NCBI GenBank assembly: GCA_036510675.1
Contig: DATCDN010000014.1
Coordinates: 1-37,777 of the forward strand
DNA: 37,777 nt
Source of the DNA: JAATGI01 sp036510675
Lineage (GTDB): Bacteria > Pseudomonadota > Alphaproteobacteria > ATCC43930 > CGMCC-115725
Reading direction: 5' to 3'
Part shown: positions 25,465 through 33,608 of the stretch, piece by piece
How positions within the stretch are numbered: the first letter of the stretch is position 1
Layout: every line of letters begins with the position of its first letter
The notes under the pieces: model-generated
The model's database searches: none
Told to the model about the DNA's origin: nothing
The model's input: only the letters and a program-made list of their open reading frames with translations
Translations under genes and position numbers: made by a program

Positions 25465-26253
25465 TCACTTCCATCCCTCCAACGCGCTTCTCAGTCTGAG
25501 CAGCGCCCGGCCATGCGCCCGGCACACCGTCGATTTGTCGAACCCCAGAATCTCGCCCACCTCATCCATATTCAGGTTGCGCTCGTAATAAAGCGACACC
25601 ACGAGCTTTTCCCGATCTGGCAGCGATTCGACCGCGCCCGCAAGGGCCGCCACGATCCGGTCGTGATGAAGACTCGCCTCGGGATTGTCCGCCCCGCTCG
25701 GCAGCTCCTCCGCGCCATCGCTTACTTCCCCGATTTCCAGCAGCCGAATGCCCGCGACATCCACGAGAAGCTGATGATATTCGGCCAGCGACAACGCCAT
25801 TTCCGCCGCCGTTTCCTCGTCGGTGGCGTGGCGCCCGAGCCGGCTTTCCAGGAGCCGCATCGCCGCCGCCGCCGCCTTGGCGCGGCGCACGGTCCGCACC
25901 GGCGCCCACGATTCGCGCCGCGCCTCGTCGATCATGGCGTTGCGAATCGACCGGCGCAGCGGCCCGTCCCCGTGCCGCGCCAGATAGCCGGCGCGAACCA
26001 GCCGCAGAACCGCGATCATGCCGGCCTGGATCAGATCCTCGAGCTGGATGCCGGCCGGCAGCCGGCCCTTCAAGTGGGTGGCGAGACGCTTCACCACCGG
26101 CGCATAGCGCTTGATGATCAGGGTTTCGTCGGTCTGGGCGTATTCGGCGGCGGCGTAGCCGTCCTCGGGACGGGCCAGCACCAGGGCGTCCTCGGTATCG
26201 TCCGGCGCCGCTTCGTCGGCGGGGGCGGCGGCGAAGGCGCTACCGCCGGACAT
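25465..26253 (-). CDS. fliA: Flagellar sigma-28 factor FliA
   Basis: A protein of about 262 residues of the sigma-28 family, which transcribes late flagellar genes. Region 2 (YAPVVKRLATHLKGRLPAGI, then LEDLIQAGMIAVL and RNAMIDEARRESWAP) and region 4 (LPDREKLVVSLYYERNLNMD, then STVCRAHGRALLRLR) are present. The start at 26253 is preferred to the in-frame 26418 because GGAGCGG precedes it and the longer form runs through the flhA coding end. It overlaps flhA by 14 bp. The segment before RNAMIDE departs from the usual F-x-T-Y-A pattern (reads GDGPLRRSI). Its anti-sigma FlgM is not in the window. Confidence 0.92.
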   Translation of the reverse strand: MSGGSAFAAAPADEAAPDDTEDALVLARPEDGYAAAEYAQTDETLIIKRYAPVVKRLATHLKGRLPAGIQLEDLIQAGMIAVLRLVRAGYLARHGDGPLRRSIRNAMIDEARRESWAPVRTVRRAKAAAAAMRLLESRLGRHATDEETAAEMALSLAEYHQLLVDVAGIRLLEIGEVSDGAEELPSGADNPEASLHHDRIVAALAGAVESLPDREKLVVSLYYERNLNMDEVGEILGFDKSTVCRAHGRALLRLRSALEGWK

Positions 26254-28363
26254 TGCCCGCCCGCTCCGGCTGGCGACCCAGCAATTCGACGACCTTGAGA
26301 CGCTTTTCCGCCGGAATCTCGGCGTAGGAGAAGACCCAGACCCACGGCCGGACCGGGCGCAGCAGGTTCGAAACGAACGGCCGCAACTCCGGGCGCACGA
26401 CCAGGGCGGCGGCCGCATTCATGCCTTCAAGGCGAATTGCCGCCGCCGACGCCATGGCACGGACATCGCCGGCCAGGGCCGGCTCGAGGCTGGGCTCCTC
26501 CGTAGTGTCGCCGGCGAGCCGCAGCGTATCCTGGAACAGCCGTTCAAGGTCGGGCTCCAGCGCCATCAGCCGCAATTCGTCGACCGCGCCGAAGACATGC
26601 TGGACGATGAAGCCCGCGAGGCGGATGCGCAGAACCCTCAGGAGGCTCCTGACGTCCTGGGCGGCCGAGCCTTCCTCGATCAGAGTGACGACGATGGTGC
26701 GCAGGCTGCGCAGGGGAATGCGCTCCGCCAGCAGCGCGCACAGCACCTTGTGGATGGTCGGCAGCGGCAGCAGCTTGGGCGTCAGTTCCTCGATCAGCTT
26801 CGGCGATTGCTTGGCGACGACGCCCAACAGCGCGTCGAGTTCGGTGCGCCCGAACAGCGCCTCGACATGATTTTTCACCACCCGCTCGAAATGCGTCGCG
26901 ATCACCACGGCGGCATCGAACACGGTGTGGCCCGACGCTCGCGCCTGATCCGCCATCGCGGGCGCGATCCACACGGCCGGCCGGCCGAACACCGGATCGC
27001 GGGTCTTGATCCCCTGAATCTCGCCGAGGACCCGGTCCGACGGAATCGCCAGCAGCTTATCGGGATGGACCTCGCCGGTGGCGCGCTCGACCCCATAGAC
27101 CAGGATGCGATAGGCCGACGCCTTGAGATCGGGATTGTCACGGACGTGAACCACCGGCACCAGGAAGCCGAATTCGCGCGATACCTGCTTGCGCACCGCG
27201 CGCAGGCGGCGCAGCACCCCGCCATCCTTTTCCTTGTCCACCAGGCCAACCAGGCGATAGCCGATCTCGACCTCGAGCGGTTCGACCATTTCGACCACGC
27301 CGACATCCAGCTCCTCGCTGTCGGCCGGCTTGGCCGGCGGCGCGACCGGCTTGCGGTCGGCTTCCTCGTGCTGGCGATGGAGCCACCAGCCGGTGCCCCC
27401 GAGCATCGCGGCGAAGCCGAGAAAGGGCAGATGCGGCATGCCGGGAACGATACCGAGCAGGCCGACGATGCCGGCGGCGATCCACCAGACCTTGGGAAAC
27501 TTGCCGAGCTGCGCCACTACTTCGCGGCCAACATCGCGATCGGTGGAGACGCGGCTGACGACGAGGCCGGCGGCCACCGAAATCACCAGCGCCGGAACCT
27601 GCGCCACCAGCCCGTCGCCGATGGTCAGAAGCGTATAGGTCTGGGCCGCCTCGGCGAGATTCATGCCGTGCTGCCAGGTGCCGATGATCAGCCCGCCGAT
27701 CAGATTGATGAACAGGATCAGGATCGCCGCGATCGCGTCGCCGCGCACGAACTTGCTGGCGCCGTCCATCGCGCCGAAGAAATCGGCCTCGTGCGTCACG
27801 TCGCGCCGGCGCTGGGTCGCGACCTCCTGATTGATGAGGCCGGCATTGAGATCGGCGTCGATCGCCATCTGCTTGCCCGGCATGCCGTCCAACGCGAACC
27901 GTGCCGCCACTTCGGCGATGCGGCCCGAACCCTTGGTGACGACGACGAAATTGATGATGATCAGGATGCCGAAAACGACGATGCCGACGGCGTAATTGCC
28001 GCCGATGACGAAATCGCCGAAGGATTCGATGACCCGGCCGGCGGCGCCAGAGCCCTGATACCCTTCCAGCAGAATGACCCGCGCCGCCGCCACGTTCAGC
28101 GACAGTCGTAATAAAGTCGTCGTCAGCAACAGCGTCGGGAACGACGCGAAATCGGTGGCCTTCGCGGTATAGAGCGAGGCCAGCAGGATCATCAGCCCGA
28201 AGCAGATATTGAATGTGAAGCACAGATCGAGCACGAAGGGCGGCAGCGGCACGATCAGCATCGCCAGGATCAGGACGAAGGCCATCGGCCCCGCCAGCGA
28301 GGGCAGGTGCCGGCGCCATGCCGACAGGGCCGGGGCGGGCCGGGGCGCCGCGGCGACGGTCAT
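26240..28363 (-). CDS. flhA: Flagellar export gate protein FlhA
   Basis: This 707-residue gate component has eight predicted membrane segments (~1-330) and a large cytoplasmic nonamer-forming domain. PTLLLTTTLLRLSLNVAAAR, FVRGDAIAAILILFINLIGG and HGMNLAEAAQTYTLLTIGDG are the FHIPEP-family hallmarks. The ATG at 28363 overlaps the stop of the canonical fliQ copy (ATGA) and is preferred to an in-frame upstream start at 28390. The fliQ-flhA adjacency is reminiscent of alphaproteobacterial loci. Normal length. Confidence 0.97.
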   Translation of the reverse strand: MTVAAAPRPAPALSAWRRHLPSLAGPMAFVLILAMLIVPLPPFVLDLCFTFNICFGLMILLASLYTAKATDFASFPTLLLTTTLLRLSLNVAAARVILLEGYQGSGAAGRVIESFGDFVIGGNYAVGIVVFGILIIINFVVVTKGSGRIAEVAARFALDGMPGKQMAIDADLNAGLINQEVATQRRRDVTHEADFFGAMDGASKFVRGDAIAAILILFINLIGGLIIGTWQHGMNLAEAAQTYTLLTIGDGLVAQVPALVISVAAGLVVSRVSTDRDVGREVVAQLGKFPKVWWIAAGIVGLLGIVPGMPHLPFLGFAAMLGGTGWWLHRQHEEADRKPVAPPAKPADSEELDVGVVEMVEPLEVEIGYRLVGLVDKEKDGGVLRRLRAVRKQVSREFGFLVPVVHVRDNPDLKASAYRILVYGVERATGEVHPDKLLAIPSDRVLGEIQGIKTRDPVFGRPAVWIAPAMADQARASGHTVFDAAVVIATHFERVVKNHVEALFGRTELDALLGVVAKQSPKLIEELTPKLLPLPTIHKVLCALLAERIPLRSLRTIVVTLIEEGSAAQDVRSLLRVLRIRLAGFIVQHVFGAVDELRLMALEPDLERLFQDTLRLAGDTTEEPSLEPALAGDVRAMASAAAIRLEGMNAAAALVVRPELRPFVSNLLRPVRPWVWVFSYAEIPAEKRLKVVELLGRQPERAGNVRR

Positions 28364-28623
28364 GACAGCATGCCGGGAAAGCCGCCCCAAATATGCACGG
28401 CGAAGCGCTCAAGCTGGCGCAGCAGCCACGGCCCCATCACCGCCAGCACCAAAGCAGTGCCGAGGAATTTCGGCACGAAGCTGAGCGTCATCTCATTGAT
28501 CTGGGTCAGCGCCTGAAACATGCTGACGACCACGCCGACCGACAGCACCACCGCGAGGAACGGGCCGGCGATGATCACCGTCGTGAGAAGCGCGCCGTTG
28601 ACGGCGGCCGACATCGGGTCCAA
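28360..28623 (-). CDS. fliQ: FliQ export gate protein, canonical copy upstream of flhA
   Basis: This 87-residue protein has two membrane helices and the textbook FliQ core GPFLAVVLSVGVVVSMFQ followed by LTQINEMTLSFVPKFLG and VMGPWLLRQL. It is closer to enteric FliQ than the copy at 18741-19010. The start is either TTG at 28623, with AAGGGA seven bases upstream, or ATG three codons later (28614). The TTG is preferred on spacing. It lies between fliN and flhA, overlapping flhA by 4 bp. The duplicated gate subunit is one of the main oddities of this locus. Confidence 0.93.
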   Translation of the reverse strand: MDPMSAAVNGALLTTVIIAGPFLAVVLSVGVVVSMFQALTQINEMTLSFVPKFLGTALVLAVMGPWLLRQLERFAVHIWGGFPGMLS

Positions 28624-28635
28624 ATCGAAATCCCT

Positions 28636-29016
28636 TCAGCGAATGCGCTTGGCCCGCTCGAGCTGGCTAACCACCTCGACGAAGCGCAGGCCGAGTTTGT
28701 CGTCGTTGACGACCACGACCTCGCCGCGCCCGATCAGTACGCCATTGACCCGGACATCGAGCGGCGCGCCCGGTCCGCGATCAAGCTCGACGACCGACCC
28801 CCGTCCCAGCCGCATGACATCGCGGATCGGCAGCTCGGTGCGGCCCAGCTCGACCGAAAGCCGCAGCGGAATGTCGAGCACCAGGTCCAATTTCCCGGGC
28901 TCGTCGGCGCGCATCTCCGCCGCCGCCCCGTTGCCGTGCAGCGCCAGATTCTCGAACGGAGAATTCGGCGCCGCGATATTGACCGCCGCATCGGCGGTCC
29001 GCCCTTCTTCAGCCAT
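28636..29016 (-). CDS. fliN: Flagellar C-ring switch protein FliN
   Basis: This 126-residue rotor protein forms the lower C ring and docks FliH. The SpoA-type domain (~45-125) reads LDLVLDIPLRLSVELGRTEL, then GSVVELDRGPGAPLDVRVNG and LIGRGEVVVVNDDKLGLRF, all canonical. The start overlaps the fliM end by 8 bp. Normal length. Confidence 0.96.
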   Translation of the reverse strand: MAEEGRTADAAVNIAAPNSPFENLALHGNGAAAEMRADEPGKLDLVLDIPLRLSVELGRTELPIRDVMRLGRGSVVELDRGPGAPLDVRVNGVLIGRGEVVVVNDDKLGLRFVEVVSQLERAKRIR

Positions 29017-29977
29017 GATGCTCGCTGCCCCCGTTCATTTTTGTCGGCAAGATGTCGTCCGCCGGATTGATGGCCTCATCGACCCGCACCGCGCTCTTCG
29101 CGCCATAGCGACCCCAGCGCCCGCGGAACAGCGGCACGCCTTCGGCCTCGATCACCACGCTTTCGGGCCGCTCGATTTCAAAGACGTCGCCCGGCCTGAG
29201 CTCCAACAGCTCGTGGACCGACATTTCGATTTCCGCCAGCTCGACGCGCAGCGGCATGATGATCTGTTCGATCCCGGTCTTCAGCTGCTCGAACCAGTGG
29301 CCGTCGGGCGCCGCCGATTCCGACGCCACGGTCGACATCAATTGATCTTGGACCGGGCCTAGCATGGCGGCGGGAATGCCGATCAGCAGCGTGCCCTCGC
29401 CGTTATCGACCTTGATCTGAAAGGTCGTGGTGATGACCTGTTCGCCGGCGGTGGTGATACTGGCGAACTGGGGATTGAATTCGTGGCGCAATATTTCCGG
29501 CTGCAGCGTCGCGACGCGCTGCCAGGCGCCGGTGAACTGCTCGAGCACGATCTCCAGAACCCGCGACATCACCTTGTGCTCGACGGTGGTGAAATCACGC
29601 TGTGCCTTCGTTACCGGAAAGCGCCCGTTGCCGCCGAAGCGGCTTTCGACGATGGCGGCCACCAGCGCCGCGTCGATCACCACCAGCATGGTGCCGCGCA
29701 ACGGCTTCAGGGCCACGAGGACGATATAGCTCGGCGAGGCCAGCCGCTCGATCAGCTCGAAATGCTTGATCAGATCGACGGTCCAGGAATCGATCTGCAC
29801 GCCCTTGCGCAGATGGTGGAACAAGGCGCCGCGCAGCGAGCGGGCGAAGCGATCGTTGATCACCTCCAGCGTCGGCATCCGCGTCGGCGCGGTCGGGTCC
29901 TGGACGAACATGTCATAGGCACGCACGCCGGGCGCGTCCTTGCCGTCCCCGGGCAGGTTGGCGTCAGACATAGACAT
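29009..29977 (-). CDS. fliM: Flagellar C-ring switch protein FliM lacking the CheY-binding peptide
   Basis: This 322-residue rotor protein links FliG to FliN. The middle domain has LEVINDRFARSLRGALFHHL and the GGNG loop (115-118) for FliG contact. The C-terminal SpoA-like domain (~240-310) has LRVELAEIEMSVHELLELRP. The usual N-terminal peptide for phosphorylated CheY (LSQ-x-EIDALL) is absent: only about 17 residues precede the conserved VRAYD. The frame cannot extend upstream because a stop codon (TGA) immediately precedes the ATG at 29977. It overlaps the fliK end by 14 bp. Binding of CheY in the usual way is therefore unlikely. Confidence 0.95.
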   Translation of the reverse strand: MSMSDANLPGDGKDAPGVRAYDMFVQDPTAPTRMPTLEVINDRFARSLRGALFHHLRKGVQIDSWTVDLIKHFELIERLASPSYIVLVALKPLRGTMLVVIDAALVAAIVESRFGGNGRFPVTKAQRDFTTVEHKVMSRVLEIVLEQFTGAWQRVATLQPEILRHEFNPQFASITTAGEQVITTTFQIKVDNGEGTLLIGIPAAMLGPVQDQLMSTVASESAAPDGHWFEQLKTGIEQIIMPLRVELAEIEMSVHELLELRPGDVFEIERPESVVIEAEGVPLFRGRWGRYGAKSAVRVDEAINPADDILPTKMNGGSEHHG

Positions 29978-32900
29978 TCACGCCGGCGGGGCGCGGCGAC
30001 GGGTCGGCGCCATCGCGGGCGGCGCGCTCAATGGCCGGCGCCGCGAAGCCGAGCCGGCGGGTCGCGGCGGTGGTGCCTTCATATTGGCGCTGCATGCCCG
30101 AGGTATCGGCGCCCACCCAGGCGCCGGCGAGATTGAGCCCGGCGCCGGCCAGATCGAGTTGCAACTGGCCCAGCGCGTCGCTGACCGCCTGCTGCACCTG
30201 CGGCTGGGCCGCGCCGAACCAGGCGGAGACGTCGCGCCCCTGGACCGAGACGCGGATGCTGATGTCGCCCAGGTGCGGCGGCTGGAGCTGCAGCGTCGCC
30301 TCCTGCCGGCCGGTCGCGGCCATGGTCAGGACGTGGCTGGCGATGGCGTCGCCGAAGGACGGGGCGGTCCCGGTCGTCGCGGCCGGGGCGGCAGCACCGG
30401 CATCGATGCTGGCGGCTGGGGCCGGCGCGGCGGCGGCCCCATCACCAATCATGCCGGCCGTCGCCCCGATTTGGGTGGGCGCCGAGAGGTCCCGCCGGTT
30501 GCCGCGCGGCGCGCTGGCGTCGGGCGGCGGCAGGACACCGGACGGCGTGGGCACCGCTTGCATGTCCGGCTGCCCCGCGCTGGCGCTTGGCGAGACGGGG
30601 GGTGGCGGCGCCAGAGGCCGGTCCTGCCGATCGGCCGGGCCGGGCGCGGCGGATGACGCGGCGGATGGCGACAGCGCGCCGGACGACGCGGGCGCGGCAA
30701 GCGGGGCGGTGGCCCGGGTGGCAACCGTCCTTGGCGGCAGCGCGACCGTGCCGGGGGCGGATGATCGCGGCGGCGACGCCTGAGACGGCGACGCTTGCGA
30801 CAGCGACGCTGGAGATGGCGCCCCTTGCGCCGGCGACGGTTGCGCCGGTGAGGATTGCGCCGGTGAGGATTGCGCCGGGGCGGATTGCGGTAAAGACGAT
30901 GGTGCGATGGCGCGAGGGTCCGCCGCCACGGCTTGCAAAGGTGCGCCGACGAGCGGCGCGGCCGCCGGCGACGATATCGTCGTCGTTCCGACGGGCGTGT
31001 CGGCGAGCATAGGGGCGAGCGGCAGGTCGGAAGACTGTTCCGGGGTCGGGGAAAGCGGCGCGGCGGCGGCGCTCGGCGCAGCCGACATCGGAACCACGCG
31101 CGTGGTGGCTGGGAGCGGCGCCACAGCCGCCGGCGATACCGTCGTCGGCAATGTCGGCGGCGGGGGCCGGACTGGCGTGCCAGCGACGATTGGGGCAGGC
31201 ACTCTGCCGGGCATTGGGCCGGGCGCTGGGGTCGCGGCGCTCGGCGGCGCTGAGACCGGCATCGCGCGCGCGGCGACCGGGGGCGGCGCCACAGCCGCCG
31301 GCGATATGGTCATCGGCGATGCCGTCGCCAGCCGGGCCGGCGGGCCGGCGACGATTGGGGCCGGCGCTTTGGCCGGCGTTGGGCCGGGTGTGGGGATCGC
31401 GGCGCTCGGCGCGGCCGAGACCGGAACCGGACGCGCGGCGGCCGGCGGCGGCGCGGTAACTGCCGGCGATATCGCCATCGGCGATGTCGCCGTTGGCCGG
31501 CCCGGCGTGCCGGCGACGGTCGGGGCCACCGCTTTGTCAGGCGTTGGGCCGGGCTGTGAGGTCGCGGCGCTCGGCGTGGCCGAGACTGCGGGCGCGGCAC
31601 CAATCGCCGGGGCCGGCGGATCGATATCATTCACGGGCGCCACGATTTGCGAGCCGGGCGGCGGTGCGGCCGCCGGGTCCGCGCCTGGCACGGCATCGGT
31701 CTGGGCGTCGGCCGACGGCGGGACGCCCGGCCCCCTGGCGACGGGCGCCGCCACCGGCGCGGCATCCCCGCGCGTGGGCGGCGGGCGCGGCGCCGCGTCT
31801 CGGGCGGTAGGCGGCGCGGGTCGCCCAGCGATCTCGCGGATCGCACGCCATGATGTACTTGCCGCGGCAACAGGAAGCAGGGCCGAGAGCGAAGCGCCCT
31901 CCGACGCCGCGACAGCGGGAGACGATTGCGCGGCAACGATGGTGAGTGTCGGGGCTGAATTGACCGACACTATCGGCTGCGCCGCGACGGACGGACCCGA
32001 TGGCGGTACGACCGGCGGCGGCGAACCGGCGGGGGCGGCGCGCATGGCCGCTGGTGCGACGGCGAGGGGCACGACGGCGAGGGGCTTGGCAGACGGAGGC
32101 GCGCTCGGCCGGGGCGTGGCGGCCGCGAACGTCGCCGAAGGCACGGTGTTGACGGGTGCCGGCGCGCCGGGCGCGGCAATGGCGGGAGCGGGGGCGGAGA
32201 CGATAGAGGCAAGCACCGATGGCGCGGGCGCGCTCGGCGCACGAACCACTGGCGCCGGGGCGGCCGATATTGGGGCCATCGGCACTGTGGCTGCCGATGC
32301 GGCTGGCGCCGTCGGTTGAGTATCCGCAAGGGCGGCGAGCGTAGCCGTTCGCGCGGGGGCGGGGGCTGCGATCGGTTGGGGCGTGGAGGCGCTGAAGGTC
32401 GCCGAAGGCATCGTGCTGACGGGCGGCGGCGCGGCGGCGGACCGGATGATCGGTGCAAGCGCCGATGGCGCACGAGCCGCCTGTGCCAGGACCGCCAAGG
32501 CGGGCATCATCGGGATTGGTGTGGCGAGTAGCGACGCCGCCGTGGCGGTGGAATCGACAGGTGTCGCCGCGACGGTCCCTGGATTTGCCGTCGGAGCGAC
32601 ATCAGCCGCGCCTGACGGAGGCGTGGCCGCCCTTGGGTCGGCCGGCGGCGACCGAGCTGCGAGCGGCGTCACCCCGGTTGACCCGATTGGCCTTCGCGTC
32701 GTTGGCGGCAATGTCGTCCCTGTCGGCATCGCTGAGACTGTCGGGGCCGTTCTGGGAACCGCCTGATCCCGCGCGACAACGGCGCCGCGCGGCAGCGCTG
32801 GCGTTGGGCGCGCATCGCCGGCGCGGAGGGTCACGACCGGCGCCGGGATCGCCGTCATAGGTTCGGACGGCGCCGCCACCACGAGAGCGGCATTCGACGC

Positions 32901-33605
32901 GGGCGGCGTCTCGTCGCGCGGCAAGGCCGCTGACCGCACAGCGGGCGTCGGCCGGGCGGGCGGCGCGCCGAGCGGTGTCGTGACAGCCGCCCTCGTGGTG
33001 GCGGCGCCGGGCGCCGGGCTGGCAGCTCTTGGCGCTGTTGGCACGGCCAATGACGGCGCTGAATTGATTGAGACCGAGGCCGGCGATACCGGGGCATCGC
33101 TCGGGTCGGCATGCGCGGTCGCCGGCGCGGCAGCGGCGAGCGGCGGCGGCGGCGCCGTCTCGGCGGCGGCGATTTCGGTGACGATTTCGGTGTCGGGGCG
33201 ATGGGTTTCGCGGCCCGTTTGACGGGATGCGAGGAGTCCTGATGCCGGCTTCATCCGGGTATCATGAGATATCCGCGCCGGTATCACGGTGGCTGCAGCC
33301 GGTATCACCGCGCGCATCATCGGCTCCGCACGCGCCACCCCGGCTGACGGCGCATCCGATGGCACATCCGCCGACGGCGCGGCAGCGGTCGCGCGCGGTG
33401 GGCGCGGCGCCGCCCCACCTTCTTCCTCGCCGCCCCCGCCGTCGCGATGCGCCGCGTCCGAGGCGCCGGCGGCGCCGATCGCCGACTGCATCGCGCTGGC
33501 GAATTCGCCGTCGCTCGCACCGGCATCGTGCGCCGGGCCGGCGGCGCTCCGCGCCCCGGCTTCGACGCCGCGATGGGACCCGACCCCGCGCAGCGAATGG
33601 GACAT
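29964..33605 (-). CDS. fliK: Giant Ala/Pro-rich hook-length control protein FliK
   Basis: This is a 1213-residue secreted ruler protein, about three times the Salmonella FliK (405). Residues ~60-1075 are low-complexity Ala/Pro/Thr/Ser with internal repeats. The C-terminal ~1090-1168 is a Flg_hook domain: ATLQLQPPHLGDISIRVSVQ, then GRDVSAWFGAAQPQVQQAVS and LGQLQLDLAGAGLNLAGAWV. The domain is the part that interacts with FlhB to switch substrate specificity. No cysteine-rich or membrane segments are seen. It lies between fliG and fliM, starts 3 bp after the fliG stop and overlaps fliM. In known systems hook length scales with FliK length, so a long hook is a testable inference. Confidence 0.88.
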   Translation of the reverse strand: MSHSLRGVGSHRGVEAGARSAAGPAHDAGASDGEFASAMQSAIGAAGASDAAHRDGGGGEEEGGAAPRPPRATAAAPSADVPSDAPSAGVARAEPMMRAVIPAAATVIPARISHDTRMKPASGLLASRQTGRETHRPDTEIVTEIAAAETAPPPPLAAAAPATAHADPSDAPVSPASVSINSAPSLAVPTAPRAASPAPGAATTRAAVTTPLGAPPARPTPAVRSAALPRDETPPASNAALVVAAPSEPMTAIPAPVVTLRAGDARPTPALPRGAVVARDQAVPRTAPTVSAMPTGTTLPPTTRRPIGSTGVTPLAARSPPADPRAATPPSGAADVAPTANPGTVAATPVDSTATAASLLATPIPMMPALAVLAQAARAPSALAPIIRSAAAPPPVSTMPSATFSASTPQPIAAPAPARTATLAALADTQPTAPAASAATVPMAPISAAPAPVVRAPSAPAPSVLASIVSAPAPAIAAPGAPAPVNTVPSATFAAATPRPSAPPSAKPLAVVPLAVAPAAMRAAPAGSPPPVVPPSGPSVAAQPIVSVNSAPTLTIVAAQSSPAVAASEGASLSALLPVAAASTSWRAIREIAGRPAPPTARDAAPRPPPTRGDAAPVAAPVARGPGVPPSADAQTDAVPGADPAAAPPPGSQIVAPVNDIDPPAPAIGAAPAVSATPSAATSQPGPTPDKAVAPTVAGTPGRPTATSPMAISPAVTAPPPAAARPVPVSAAPSAAIPTPGPTPAKAPAPIVAGPPARLATASPMTISPAAVAPPPVAARAMPVSAPPSAATPAPGPMPGRVPAPIVAGTPVRPPPPTLPTTVSPAAVAPLPATTRVVPMSAAPSAAAAPLSPTPEQSSDLPLAPMLADTPVGTTTISSPAAAPLVGAPLQAVAADPRAIAPSSLPQSAPAQSSPAQSSPAQPSPAQGAPSPASLSQASPSQASPPRSSAPGTVALPPRTVATRATAPLAAPASSGALSPSAASSAAPGPADRQDRPLAPPPPVSPSASAGQPDMQAVPTPSGVLPPPDASAPRGNRRDLSAPTQIGATAGMIGDGAAAAPAPAASIDAGAAAPAATTGTAPSFGDAIASHVLTMAATGRQEATLQLQPPHLGDISIRVSVQGRDVSAWFGAAQPQVQQAVSDALGQLQLDLAGAGLNLAGAWVGADTSGMQRQYEGTTAATRRLGFAAPAIERAARDGADPSPRPAGVNVYV
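31068..31565 (-). repeat. Three tandem 165-bp repeats inside fliK
   Basis: Three consecutive in-frame units encode residues ~681-735, 736-790 and 791-846 of FliK (55, 55 and 56 residues). Shared landmarks in each unit are PGP-x-P, then (A)PIVAG or APTVAG, then a central SPA(A/V) segment, and an ending VS-A-x-PSA or similar. Differences between units are numerous, so the duplication is old or under diversifying drift. A second, looser repeat of about 267 bp is visible around 32075-32620, where TMPSATFSASTPQP and TVPSATFAAATPRP recur 89 codons apart. A 15-bp repeat encoding SSPAQ lies near 30826-30890. Confidence 0.85.
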
Positions 33606-33608
33606 GCG

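Noticed and set aside
30907..32319. Plus-strand Gly/Ala-rich frame of 470 codons opposite fliK
   Set aside because: Low-complexity mirror of the Ala/Pro repeats of fliK; the minus-strand frame has a real Flg_hook domain and operon coupling.
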